From assembly GCA_024399835.1 (NCBI GenBank), contig JAKSNK010000007.1:1-64000 (forward strand): DNA of 64,000 nt, given 5' to 3'. The translations under genes and the position numbers were made by a program. The notes under the pieces were generated by a model. That model was given only the letters and a program-made list of their open reading frames with translations. It was not told where the DNA came from and ran no database searches. The first letter of the stretch is position 1. Each line of letters starts with the position of its first letter. The DNA comes from Paludibacteraceae bacterium (GTDB taxonomy: Bacteria; Bacteroidota; Bacteroidia; Bacteroidales; Paludibacteraceae). Below, in pieces: positions 1 to 7,345 of this stretch.

Positions 1-79
1 ACACAAAAGGTTTATCCATAACACACTCATTTTGTTAACATTAGCAACGACACACTATTGTATCACATAGACATGTGTC

Positions 80-93
80 ACACAATATTGTGT
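80..93. promoter_or_regulatory. Perfect 14-bp palindrome near a leftward start site
   Basis: ACACAATATTGTGT is its own reverse complement and lies just downstream of a leftward promoter (101-136), where a repressor operator would fit. A second, looser inverted repeat (CACAT / ATGTG) lies immediately to the left. The gene it would control is outside the window, so the function is inferred. Confidence 0.3.
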
Positions 94-100
94 TTCCGAG

Positions 101-136
101 TGCAAAAGTACAACAAAAATTTGGAATATGCAAATA
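101..136 (-). promoter_or_regulatory. Bacteroidota-type promoter, leftward
   Basis: Read on the minus strand, TTTGCATA (134-127) is the -33 element and TACTTTTG (110-103) the -7 element, 24 bp apart start to start. It would drive a gene beyond the left edge. Confidence 0.6.
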
Positions 137-164
137 TATTGAGAAAAAAGTATGAATTTATCCC

Positions 165-267
165 TTTTTACCTACAATTACACTATTGAATATTCAACAC
201 ATATTACAAAATACGAGGACACTCAATAGGTGCCCTTGTATTGTTTTTAGTATATTGTAGGTAAAAA
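165..267. repeat. About 100-bp intergenic repeat, copy 1
   Basis: The element is bounded by a perfect 14-bp inverted repeat (TTTTTACCTACAAT at 165-178 and its complement at 254-267). Inside is a hairpin with arms at 210-218 and 234-242 containing one G/T pair. A diverged copy lies at 823-924. This copy ends at the base before the stop codon of the PIN-toxin remnant. It could be a transcription terminator cassette or a small non-autonomous mobile element. Confidence 0.7.
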
Positions 268-400
268 CTAACTTTCCTTTGCTAGAATCTCTAACATCTC
301 TGCAGGTGTGACCACTATGGGAGTCTTGGGAAAATGCTTTTGATTGCCTGTTACAAGATAGGCATTATCTTTACTTAGTGTCAATAACAGCGTATATCAT
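268..400 (-). pseudogene. PIN-domain toxin remnant with internal deletion
   Basis: Downstream of the antitoxin an ATG overlaps its stop codon (ATGA, 400-397) and begins MIYAVIDTK, the usual N-terminus of PIN-family toxins, then stops at 373-371. One frame over, from about 375 to the TAG at 268-270, the DNA encodes DNAYLVTGNQKHFPKTP followed by VVTPAEMLEIL, the usual PIN C-terminus. The intervening ~90 codons, including most acidic catalytic residues, are missing. The picture is a collapsed toxin gene left by an internal deletion that also shifted frame. Recognition rests on the two conserved ends. Confidence 0.75.
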
Positions 401-714
401 AATGCTTGCGTTTTATTTTTTGCTGTATGCTCTGCACGATATGCCCCGATTTCTGCATTGATTTCATCAAGGTATAACTCTGGAAGACTATTCTTTATAC
501 GATATTGTCGATTCTCTTCCATTAGTTTTAGAAGGTGTTCGTCCTCTGTATCTCCCCTTTTGCCTATTACAAAAGGAATACTGCGAGTTTCTGCCACCGC
601 ACGCATGAAGATGTTAATAGCGGTATTGGCGCTCATACCAAATTGCTCACATAAACTATTAAATGTAGCTTTTAAAGCGGCGTCCGTACGGACTGTCATT
701 GTTGCTTGTGCCAT
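397..714 (-). CDS. RelB/DinJ-family antitoxin, without its toxin
   Basis: A 105-residue protein beginning MAQATMTVRTDAALKATF, the ribbon-helix-helix start of DinJ/RelB antitoxins: a short strand (TMTVRTD) followed by helices including FGMSANTAINIFMRAVAE. Such proteins repress their own operon as dimers, and the C-terminal tail wraps the toxin. The downstream partner, translationally coupled through an ATGA overlap, is a PIN toxin that is now a deletion remnant, so this is probably an orphan antitoxin. It has its own consensus promoter 43 bp upstream. It could still act as a DNA-binding autorepressor or neutralise a toxin encoded elsewhere; that is inference. Confidence 0.85.
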   Translation of the reverse strand: MAQATMTVRTDAALKATFNSLCEQFGMSANTAINIFMRAVAETRSIPFVIGKRGDTEDEHLLKLMEENRQYRIKNSLPELYLDEINAEIGAYRAEHTAKNKTQAL

Positions 715-756
715 AATATTGAATGTATTAAGATTGCATTATGAATTCATTTCGAC

Positions 757-791
757 TGCAAAAGTACAATAAATATTTGGAATACGCAAAT
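757..791 (-). promoter_or_regulatory. Promoter of the antitoxin gene
   Basis: On the minus strand TTTGCGTA (790-783) and TACTTTTG (766-759) are spaced 24 bp. The surrounding bases match the extended motif TTTGCGTATTCCAAA seen at many other promoters in the window. Confidence 0.7.
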
Positions 792-822
792 TTTTTAGGC
801 AAAAATGCTATTTTTTTTACCG

Positions 823-924
823 TTTTTACCTACAATTACACTATTGAATATTCAACACACATTACAAAATACAAGGACACTCAACGGTGCCCTTGTATTG
901 TTTTTTGACTATTTGCAGGTAAAG
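823..924. repeat. About 100-bp intergenic repeat, copy 2
   Basis: Diverged copy of the 165-267 element. The left inverted-repeat end is intact (TTTTTACCTACAAT, 823-836) and the right end has decayed. The internal hairpin (AATACAAGG at 868-876 against CCTTGTATT at 891-899) is fully Watson-Crick here; the single change relative to copy 1 keeps it paired. It ends four bases before the stop codon of the neighbouring ATPase gene, the same 3' position as copy 1. Confidence 0.7.
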
Positions 925-927
925 AGA

Positions 928-2280
928 CTATAACAAAGGGGTCATATAGAGAGGAAGATATGTAAATCCGTCCTTTTTCTGAACATCACCGTCATACAAC
1001 ACAAGCGATGTATGAAGTTGTTCATGGTACTTTGTATTGAACTTTTTGAGCGAAGCGGTGGTAAATTTCTGCCTGCCGGATTTAACCTCTATTGGACAAA
1101 TATTGTGGCGAGAAGTAATCTTGCTTTTGGCAATCAGAAAATCTATCTCCATCCGATCCTCCTTATCTTCCGTCTCCGATACCGTGTAGAAATATAGTCG
1201 TCGATCTTTAGCTTTCAGCATTTGGGCGACCATATTCTCTACGACCATACCCAAATTTGCCTCGAGTTTACCCAGCAGAATCTTTTCGTAGATAGCAGTA
1301 GGAACCTCTCCATTCTCGTCAAAAGCCATACTTATAAATAACCCGGTATCACCCATGTAGCATTTCAGGCGAGTTCTGTCGGTGTTGAGTTTCAATCCCA
1401 CACTGGGTTCGGTGGTATTCCAACAGATATTGACGATAGCGGAATCACGCAGCCAAAAGAAAGCACTCTCGTAGTTGATATACCGAGCGTTGGGTCCCAA
1501 ATCGGACATCTGGAAGTAACGGTCGTGCCGTTGCAATTGACCGGGCAGGTCTTCGAATATGGCTACCGCCTTAGCTTCTGCCCCTGTGGCATATTGGTGA
1601 ATATCGTTTTCGTAGAGATTGAGAATGGTTCGTTTTTCTGCTTCTGCTTTGCGGAAATCTCCGGTTTCAACCCATGACCGCACTACCTGAGGCATACCGC
1701 CTATTACCATATAGAGCCGCCATTTTTCCATCGTCTTGCGATGAATAGGTCCCAATGGCTTTTCTGCATTATAACATTCCTCAATGTAAGGCATAGTCAT
1801 CTCATCCCCAATCGCCCACAGAAATTCTTCAAAGTCCATCGGAAACATCTTTAATGAGGTCTCCTCGCTGGGAATCACGATTCCTTTTACATTTTTCTTG
1901 ATGCGAATAAGTGAACCGGTTTCAATATAGTCGTAACGACCGTCTGATACCAAATATTTGATTGCAGCGCGTGCTTTGGGATATTGTTGCACCTCATCAA
2001 AGATGATACAGGACTTATGTTCTACCAGTTGGACACCATGGTGCAACTGCAACATACGCAGAAACTCTTCCGTATTGCTAAGGTAGTGCTCAAATAGGTC
2101 TAACTCGTCTTGGCTGATGTGGTTAAAGTCCACCAGAATGTACGATTCGTATTCGTTTTTGGCAAATTCTTCTACAATATAGCTTTTACCAATACGACGG
2201 GCACCCTCTATCATAATGGCTGAGCGTCCGTTGCTATCTCGCTTCCAATCAAGTAATTTGTTGTATATCTTGCGTCTCAT
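928..2280 (-). CDS. AAA-family ATPase with DUF4143 C-terminal domain
   Basis: A 450-residue cytosolic ATPase. Walker A is GARRIGKS (about residues 26-33) and Walker B is CIIFDEVQ (about 90-97), as in the AAA_14 domain. The C-terminal half is DUF4143-like, including IDFLI and PIEVKSG, which resemble the D/ExK core of restriction-endonuclease-like folds. Such proteins occur in many scattered paralogues in Bacteroidales and their job is not established. The gene stands alone with a promoter at 2373-2407 and three 33-bp-spaced repeats in the leader. The ~100-bp repeat element lies immediately 3'. Length is normal for the family. Confidence 0.85.
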   Translation of the reverse strand: MRRKIYNKLLDWKRDSNGRSAIMIEGARRIGKSYIVEEFAKNEYESYILVDFNHISQDELDLFEHYLSNTEEFLRMLQLHHGVQLVEHKSCIIFDEVQQYPKARAAIKYLVSDGRYDYIETGSLIRIKKNVKGIVIPSEETSLKMFPMDFEEFLWAIGDEMTMPYIEECYNAEKPLGPIHRKTMEKWRLYMVIGGMPQVVRSWVETGDFRKAEAEKRTILNLYENDIHQYATGAEAKAVAIFEDLPGQLQRHDRYFQMSDLGPNARYINYESAFFWLRDSAIVNICWNTTEPSVGLKLNTDRTRLKCYMGDTGLFISMAFDENGEVPTAIYEKILLGKLEANLGMVVENMVAQMLKAKDRRLYFYTVSETEDKEDRMEIDFLIAKSKITSRHNICPIEVKSGRQKFTTASLKKFNTKYHEQLHTSLVLYDGDVQKKDGFTYLPLYMTPLL

Positions 2281-2288
2281 AAAGTAAA

Positions 2289-2371
2289 ATATTTCACGAT
2301 TTCTAAGGTTTAATTTCTATAATATTTCACGAATTCGTATATTTGTAATGAGTAATTTTTCACGAATTCGA
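2289..2371. repeat. Three iterons at exact 33-bp spacing in the ATPase leader
   Basis: TTCACGA occurs at 2293, 2326 and 2359. The second and third copies extend to TTCACGAATTCG. Spacing is 33 bp both times, three helical turns, which puts all copies on one face of the DNA. They lie between the promoter and the ATG of the ATPase gene, so they could be operator repeats or repeats in the leader RNA. Confidence 0.6.
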
Positions 2372-2372
2372 C

Positions 2373-2407
2373 TGCAAATGTACAATAAATATTTGGAATA
2401 CGCAAAT
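2373..2407 (-). promoter_or_regulatory. Promoter of the DUF4143 ATPase
   Basis: TTTGCGTA (2406-2399) and TACATTTG (2382-2375) on the minus strand, 24 bp apart, within the same extended motif as the antitoxin promoter. The leader from start site to ATG is about 90 nt. Confidence 0.65.
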
Positions 2408-2565
2408 ATTTTAGGCAAAAAATATGCATTTTTTCATACAGAGACACATAAACATATATTCGGGAGCGTATGTGAAGAACACCTAAACGGTATTGTGATG
2501 TTATGTTGATGTTATGTTGTAAACCAACGATAGACAGCAGATGTACCCTTTAGTTTGCTCCGACG

Positions 2566-2615
2566 AAAAGGACCAAAAAGGACCAAACATATATCAAAAA
2601 AAAGTTGTACCTTTG
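2566..2615 (+). promoter_or_regulatory. Promoter of the small lipoprotein operon, with a direct repeat
   Basis: TACCTTTG at 2608-2615 is a good -7 element. The -33 position (about 2584) lacks TTTG, but two direct copies of AAAGGACCAAA sit just upstream and across it (2566-2587), as an activator site would. The transcript would begin near 2622 and carry the 35-nt leader motif. Confidence 0.5.
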
Positions 2616-2640
2616 CAGTCGAAAATGATTAAATCAACAC

Positions 2641-2675
2641 GGAGGAAGCCGAAAATCCAGTAAAGAGTAGGCAAA
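2641..2675 (+). promoter_or_regulatory. Conserved 35-nt leader motif, copy A
   Basis: One of three ungapped 35-nt matches (others at 13920-13954 and 16775-16809). Shared positions: GGAG, then AGCCGAAAA, CC, GAGTA and GCAAA. Each copy ends 20-24 nt before the start codon of an exported protein. The fixed length and position suggest an RNA-level element such as a protein-binding site or small riboswitch. The identity is unknown. Confidence 0.55.
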
Positions 2676-2694
2676 CCTTATAATACAAAATAAT

Positions 2695-2907
2695 ATGAAA
2701 AAAGGACATTTATTAATCATGGTTCTCGCAGCAAGTTTCATGCTGACATCGTGTAACAATGCAGACAGTCTCTTGAATCGCTACGAAAAAGCAGTAAAGA
2801 ATCACAAGTATGAAAAAGCCATCAAACTGGCGGAAAAATTAGACAAGTTGGAACTAACCAACGAGCAGGAAGAACGCTATTACGACATTACAGAAGATAT
2901 TTTATAA
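2695..2907 (+). CDS. Small lipoprotein, 70 aa
   Basis: MKKGHLLIMVLAASFMLTSC is a lipoprotein signal peptide with lipobox LTSC, so the mature protein of about 51 residues is anchored in a membrane. The remainder is a charged amphipathic helix pair rich in K and E (YEKAVKNHKYEKAIKLAEKL), resembling a single TPR-like hairpin. No family recognised. It is first in a rightward group with the next two to three genes and is preceded by the 35-nt leader motif. The start is fixed by the signal peptide. Confidence 0.75.
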   Translation: MKKGHLLIMVLAASFMLTSCNNADSLLNRYEKAVKNHKYEKAIKLAEKLDKLELTNEQEERYYDITEDIL

Positions 2908-2960
2908 TACACCAAAAAAGGTGTTATGATTTATTAATAACTCACTAAAAACAAACTATT

Positions 2961-3632
2961 ATGAAAAAATTACCTATTTTAGTCGCCCTGCTGGGCACAA
3001 TGATTTTTTGTGCTTCCTGTGCTAAGCACGAAGAAGAAACTAAAATGATTTCGGCAGACGATGTGCGCCTGTCCGGTCAACACAAGTCATTATTAAGTAT
3101 ATCTTCCGACTCGGTGAAGATTATGTTGGTTTGTACCGACGAAGAGGACTGCAAGTGGGATGTTCGCGTGCGTTTCTCTATGGAAAGCAACCAAGACTGG
3201 GAAGATGTTCCCGGACGCGAACCCAAAGTGGCTCCCAAGAGTGATTACTCGTATTTTGAACCGAGCATGGGTAACTTTGAAGTTACTTTGTTAGATGCCA
3301 ACGGTAATGAGTTAGACAAAGAATTCTCTATCAATTATGATGCTATCAAAAGTATCCTGACCTCTCCGGAAGGTACTGAAGAAGATATCTTGGCACAAGA
3401 CAGATGGTCTTCATTGGGCGATAAGAGTTACAACGCACAAAAAGCAATCTACGACAAAGTGGCTAATATCTCCATTTCTAAATTGGAACTTGATGAGATA
3501 CATGTAAGTGCTCCTTCCAAATCTTCAAACAGCAGCATATATGATGACTATGAAGATGCTTTAGATGATGCCGTTGACGCATACGAAAAAGCATTAAATG
3601 CCGCTACAAGTGCTTTAGACGATATCTTCTAA
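2961..3632 (+). CDS. Lipoprotein of unknown function, 223 aa
   Basis: Begins with a lipoprotein signal (MKKLPILVALLGTMIFCASC; lipobox CASC, Cys20). Residues ~30-140 look beta-rich. Residues ~190-223 form an acidic, alanine-rich helix (YDDYEDALDDAVDAYEKALN). It follows the small lipoprotein by 53 bp with no promoter or terminator visible, so co-transcription is likely. No family recognised. Confidence 0.75.
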   Translation: MKKLPILVALLGTMIFCASCAKHEEETKMISADDVRLSGQHKSLLSISSDSVKIMLVCTDEEDCKWDVRVRFSMESNQDWEDVPGREPKVAPKSDYSYFEPSMGNFEVTLLDANGNELDKEFSINYDAIKSILTSPEGTEEDILAQDRWSSLGDKSYNAQKAIYDKVANISISKLELDEIHVSAPSKSSNSSIYDDYEDALDDAVDAYEKALNAATSALDDIF

Positions 3633-3680
3633 TCTAATGATAATCAGTTTAATATTAAATAATCTTAAAATTAAAACATT

Positions 3681-3995
3681 ATGTCAGAAATTAAAAATCA
3701 AAACGCACCTTATGCAGTTGCATCATTGGTGCTGGGAGTTTGCTCACTACTATTCGGTTGCCTTTTTGTCGGCTTCGTTTGTGGTATTGTCGGTGTAGTA
3801 CTTGCAAAAAAGGGTATTGCTGCCTATGAGGCACAACCCGGTATTTATGAAGGATATGGCATGCTGAAAGCCGGAAAAGTTACCTCTATTTTAGGTATCG
3901 TTTTCGGTGCATTGTATATTCTGTACTATGTTATCTTTGTTGCCATCATTGGCGCAGCAAGCTTCTCGTTATTCGAACTCTTTGACCTGTTTTAA
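3681..3995 (+). CDS. DUF4190-type two-segment membrane protein
   Basis: A 104-residue protein with two hydrophobic spans (about residues 10-42 and 66-98) joined by a short soluble loop. The N-terminus NAPYAVASLVLGVCSLLFGC followed by a glycine-rich membrane stretch is characteristic of DUF4190 proteins. Function unknown. It lies 48 bp after the lipoprotein gene and 5 bp before the DUF2752 gene, suggesting one transcript. Confidence 0.75.
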   Translation: MSEIKNQNAPYAVASLVLGVCSLLFGCLFVGFVCGIVGVVLAKKGIAAYEAQPGIYEGYGMLKAGKVTSILGIVFGALYILYYVIFVAIIGAASFSLFELFDLF

Positions 3996-4000
3996 GTATT

Positions 4001-4279
4001 GTGGAAAAGTGGTTGCATTTCCCTTGTTTTTTCCGTTCTGTGTTTGGCATCAGTTGCCCCATGTGCGGGTGTCAACGATCAATTATAGCACTCTTTAACG
4101 GAGATATACCGGGATGTGTTACCGCTTTTCCTCCACTATTTCCACTATGTATAGCTACCTTATGGACTATTTATCTATTCATTAAGCAACATCATCTTCA
4201 TAACCGCTCAATATCTATTTTATGGATAATAGTCCTTGTGATGCTACTATTCAACTTCTTTTATCAGAATATAAAATAA
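4001..4279 (+). CDS. DUF2752 family membrane protein
   Basis: A 92-residue membrane protein carrying the DUF2752 signature CPMCGCQRS followed by a short spacer and GD (about residues 19-35), then two hydrophobic segments. The family is often encoded beside DUF4190-like proteins, as here. Biochemical role unknown; the CPxCG motif could bind a metal or form disulphides. The gene ends inside a bidirectional terminator shared with sufS. Confidence 0.8.
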   Translation: MEKWLHFPCFFRSVFGISCPMCGCQRSIIALFNGDIPGCVTAFPPLFPLCIATLWTIYLFIKQHHLHNRSISILWIIVLVMLLFNFFYQNIK

Positions 4280-4314
4280 ATCCATCTCACGAAAGCATTG
4301 AGATGGATTTTTTT
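4277..4314. terminator. Bidirectional intrinsic terminator
   Basis: A perfect 11-bp stem (AATCCATCTCA at 4279-4289, complement at 4299-4309) is followed by seven T on the plus strand and preceded by an A-rich run. The stop codons of the DUF2752 gene and of sufS both lie in or beside the hairpin, so it serves both convergent genes. Confidence 0.85.
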
Positions 4315-5498
4315 AATGCACTTATAAATAAATCTATATCCGATTTGTTGTTATACACCGCCACTGAGGCGCGAACAGTGCCGGGAATATGTAGATAATC
4401 AATCAACGGCTCTGCACAATGATGCCCCGTTCGGACGGCTATTCCCTGCTGGTCCAACAATGTACCTATATCAAACGGATGTATATTACCTACATTAAAC
4501 GAAACAGCTCCTGCTTTGGGCTGACCGGCAGCGTAAACGACAACATCGTCTATGGCAGCCAATTGTTGTTCCATATAAGTGGTCAATTCCTCTTCGTACC
4601 GGGCAATCTTGTCCCTTCCCGTCTGATTGATAAAATCTATTGCCGCTGCCAATCCGTATGAACCAACAAAATCAGGCGTACCTGCTTCAAACTTGTATGG
4701 CAGCGTATTATAAGTAGTTTGCTCAAAACGGACATGATTAATCATTTCTCCACCACCCTGATATGGCACCATTTGATTTAATAATTCCTGCTTGCCGTAT
4801 AAAACTCCTATTCCTGTAGGACCATACATCTTATGGGCAGAAAAACTCAAAAAGTCACAATCCAACTCCTGCACATTCACCGGAATATGCGGCACAGACT
4901 GCGCCGCATCTATACTGACGGGAACATTATGCCGATGAGCAATTTGAATAATCTGTCTGATAGGATTGATTATACCCAACACATTGCTCACATGTGCAAT
5001 ACTGATTAAACGCGTTTTGGTGCTTAATAACGACTCAAATGCCTCTATATCGACAGACAAGTCGTCCCGCAGAGGAATGACCCTTAAAATGGCTTTTTTG
5101 CGCTCACAGAGCATTTGCCACGGCACTATATTGGAGTGGTGCTCCAAATAAGATACTATTATTTCGTCTCCTTCGTGAACAAACCGCTCTCCAAAGGAAA
5201 ATGCCAGCATATTGATACTGTCGGTTGTTCCTTTTGTAAAAATTATTTCGTCGGAAGATTTAGCACCCAAGAAATCCGCCACTTTCTGCCGTGCTTCTTC
5301 ATGATGTCGGGTTGCTACCTGACTCAAATAATGCACCCCACGGTGTACATTGGCATTCCATGATGTATATGCATTATTCAATGCCTCAATAACTGCCACA
5401 GGTTTTTGCGTAGTGGCAGCATTGTCCAAATACACAAGTTTTTTGCCGTGTATTTGTTGCGTCAATATGGGGAACAGATTTTCTAACATTATTTCCAT
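4287..5498 (-). CDS. sufS: Cysteine desulfurase, SufS type
   Basis: Pyridoxal-phosphate enzyme that takes sulfur from L-cysteine for Fe-S cluster assembly. Visible family features: DNAATTQKP near the N-terminus, the cofactor lysine in FSAHKMYGPTG (about residue 230), and the persulfide cysteine in RTGHHCAEPL (about residue 365). The open frame continues upstream into tRNA-Leu, so the start was set at the ATG at 5498 (MEIMLENLFPIL), which aligns best with SufS proteins; the ATG at 5489 is possible. The gene lies just behind the tRNA and is probably transcribed from the tRNA promoter. No other suf genes are in the window. Confidence 0.92.
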   Translation of the reverse strand: MEIMLENLFPILTQQIHGKKLVYLDNAATTQKPVAVIEALNNAYTSWNANVHRGVHYLSQVATRHHEEARQKVADFLGAKSSDEIIFTKGTTDSINMLAFSFGERFVHEGDEIIVSYLEHHSNIVPWQMLCERKKAILRVIPLRDDLSVDIEAFESLLSTKTRLISIAHVSNVLGIINPIRQIIQIAHRHNVPVSIDAAQSVPHIPVNVQELDCDFLSFSAHKMYGPTGIGVLYGKQELLNQMVPYQGGGEMINHVRFEQTTYNTLPYKFEAGTPDFVGSYGLAAAIDFINQTGRDKIARYEEELTTYMEQQLAAIDDVVVYAAGQPKAGAVSFNVGNIHPFDIGTLLDQQGIAVRTGHHCAEPLIDYLHIPGTVRASVAVYNNKSDIDLFISALKKSISMLS

Positions 5499-5539
5499 AT
5501 ACAATAAAAAGAGGTGCGCCCTCTTTTTATTTTTTATTT

Positions 5540-5628
5540 TGGTACCGCGGGCGGGACTTGAACCCGCACAGCCATCACTGGCCAAAGGATTTTAAGTCCT
5601 TCGTGTCTACCGATTCCACCACCGCGGC
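5540..5628 (-). tRNA. tRNA-Leu (UAA anticodon)
   Basis: The minus strand gives a complete class II tRNA: acceptor GCCGCGG pairing with CCGCGGT (one G-U pair), D-arm, anticodon loop CTTAAAA with anticodon TAA, a variable arm, T-loop GGTTCAAGTCC, discriminator A and an encoded CCA end (5542-5540). Its promoter is at 5640-5674. sufS follows 42 bp downstream. Confidence 0.95.
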
Positions 5629-5639
5629 ATAAAATCAAG

Positions 5640-5674
5640 TGCAAAGGTACTACAAAAATTTAGAATATGCAAAT
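5640..5674 (-). promoter_or_regulatory. Promoter of tRNA-Leu and probably sufS
   Basis: TTTGCATA (5673-5666) and TACCTTTG (5649-5642) on the minus strand, 24 bp apart. The start site would fall a few bases before the tRNA 5' end. Confidence 0.7.
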
Positions 5675-5759
5675 ATTATTGTAACTTTTTGTTATTTTTA
5701 CCTCAATTTTACCTATTTGACTTCACTCCGTCCGGTAATTTGGTAGAGGTATTGCCTTG

Positions 5760-6422
5760 TCATCTTACGGTTTGCCCCATCGTTGTAAAGATTTTCCCGT
5801 TACTTAGACGGATAAATAAATGATTACCCTTAATCCATTTCCGGACACAAGGTAAGACATCTGTGGTTGGCAGCAGTTCATCCAAATCGGTTAAATCATT
5901 GGTGCAAGTGGGACGCAATGTATAAGCACCGCCGTTCTCCGTAATAGCTGTAATCGGAATATTGGTGATTGTTCCTTGGTGAGTAGGACCATTATCTATT
6001 TCCTGCACATCGTATGTAATCGTATAAGTGTTCTTGGATGTACACACGATCGTACAAGTTCCCTTGGTGAGTTTCTGATCTAAAAAACCGCCATTTTCAA
6101 AATAAGTCCAATAGGTGTATTTCTTATTCATTTTATATGGTGCGTCAGCGTAATTAGGACCAACAATCTCATATGTTCCGGCAATATTTGTAGCAGACGG
6201 GCACATCAAATCCAACCGCATCACCATGCCATCTGTTCCTTCTATTTGTGATGTTTTGGCATCATAGGTCAAACCATCAGTCGTGAACCATAACTGGTGA
6301 TTATATTGCGACGAATACGCAGTACCATAATATAAATCTGTCGCTTTGGTAAACGGAACATTCTCTGCTCCGGCATATCCAACGGCAGCAATGGTGATCA
6401 ATATTACAAATAATCGTTTCAT
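5760..6422 (-). CDS. Secreted beta-rich protein with short C-terminal surface motif
   Basis: A 220-residue exported protein: signal peptide MKRLFVILITIAAVGYAGA, then ~165 residues of alternating hydrophobic and threonine-rich strands with the recurring pattern W-x-T-(D)-G-L and GTYxIVG. The domain resembles the repeated units of the 574-residue protein at 11492-13216. The last ~28 residues (RKWIKGNHLFIRLSNGKIF, then GQTVR) match a short C-terminal motif found in two other exported proteins here. A sorting or anchoring role is inferred. It is a single gene without an obvious promoter box. Confidence 0.7.
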   Translation of the reverse strand: MKRLFVILITIAAVGYAGAENVPFTKATDLYYGTAYSSQYNHQLWFTTDGLTYDAKTSQIEGTDGMVMRLDLMCPSATNIAGTYEIVGPNYADAPYKMNKKYTYWTYFENGGFLDQKLTKGTCTIVCTSKNTYTITYDVQEIDNGPTHQGTITNIPITAITENGGAYTLRPTCTNDLTDLDELLPTTDVLPCVRKWIKGNHLFIRLSNGKIFTTMGQTVR

Positions 6423-6715
6423 AAATTGGTGTAACTGTATTTTCTATCCCTAAAGATGCACTTTAAAATATCTAATTTGGCACCAAGAATAAAAGCAATC
6501 GTAGAAGATATAATAAAAAAATAGTAGATTAAAAAAACTATTGTTTATATTATGGTGTTGAAAGTGTATATAAATTTTATAAGTAATTTATTTATAAAAA
6601 CTTATTTTACTGAGTCGAATGTTAATATCTTTTTTAAAACTTTTACAAGTGTCAGTTATTAACATTTTCAACATATACAAACCTGCGTTGTTGAAAACTT
6701 TGTCAATAATTGCCG
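6423..6715. other. AT-rich intergenic stretch
   Basis: About 290 bases between two leftward genes. Very AT-rich, with no open frame longer than a few codons and no clear hairpin or promoter box. Nothing assignable is seen. Confidence 0.5.
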
Positions 6716-7204
6716 TTACTCCCTGAAACTGAAATATTTCTGCCCTAAAAAACTGATTAGAACGGTAAATACGGTTATCAGCATTTTACTGGGTGTAGGA
6801 TACCAGCCGAAACATTCCACACACAGTTTTAATCCAAAGTAATTGATGGCAAGATTAACGATAACTATCAAAACATATCTGAAAAGTTGCTTTTGACTCG
6901 CTAAAGTGGAATGCGTAAAAGTAACATATTTATTCAGCCAAAAGCCGGTCAACAGCGTGATAGGAAAGACAATACACAAGCTGGCAATATGGGGAGTGAG
7001 ACACAAACTTTGAATTGGCGTATATATATATATAAGGTCGTGTCCAATGACAAAATTGTATATAAAAAAGTACAATACCCAGTCTAAAACCATATTTCCT
7101 CCTCCGCAGAATCCGTAACGGAAAATTTGCAACGGAAGCAATTTTTGGAATGGTTTATAGCAAAAATCCACTATTTTTATGATAAATTGCGCGATTTTTT
7201 GCAT
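6716..7204 (-). CDS. GtrA-like membrane protein
   Basis: A 162-residue protein with four hydrophobic segments. Family features: FRYGFCGGGNMVLDWVLYFF near the start, the WLNKYVTF motif at the end of TM3, and FLGQKYFSF at the C-terminus. GtrA proteins help move polyprenyl-linked sugars across the inner membrane or act with cell-envelope glycosyltransferases. No glycosyltransferase is adjacent; the closest cluster is at the far right of the window. It is transcribed divergently from rsmA. Confidence 0.85.
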   Translation of the reverse strand: MQKIAQFIIKIVDFCYKPFQKLLPLQIFRYGFCGGGNMVLDWVLYFFIYNFVIGHDLIYIYTPIQSLCLTPHIASLCIVFPITLLTGFWLNKYVTFTHSTLASQKQLFRYVLIVIVNLAINYFGLKLCVECFGWYPTPSKMLITVFTVLISFLGQKYFSFRE

Positions 7205-7207
7205 TTT

Positions 7208-7290
7208 TGTTTGTTTAATTTGTTTTTTTTATGTAATTTTGCAGTCGAAATTGCGTGCAAAGATACAAAATATATCTGAGATAAGCAATT
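7208..7290. promoter_or_regulatory. Back-to-back divergent promoters for gtrA-like gene and rsmA
   Basis: Rightward: TTTG (7210-7213) and TAATTTTG (7234-7241). Leftward: TTGC (7288-7285) and TATCTTTG (7265-7258). The two predicted start sites fall within a few bases of each other near 7250, so initiation in one direction may interfere with the other. Confidence 0.6.
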
Positions 7291-7345
7291 TTTGAACACT
7301 AAAATTTAATTTTTAACTTACTAATGGACGACTATCACCCGAATA

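Noticed and set aside
397..714. Complete type II toxin-antitoxin system
   Set aside because: The toxin frame is broken and lacks its central ~90 codons; only the antitoxin is intact.
5499..5585. N-terminal extension of SufS in the longest open frame
   Set aside because: The extension is translated tRNA-Leu sequence; the normal SufS start lies at 5498 or 5489.
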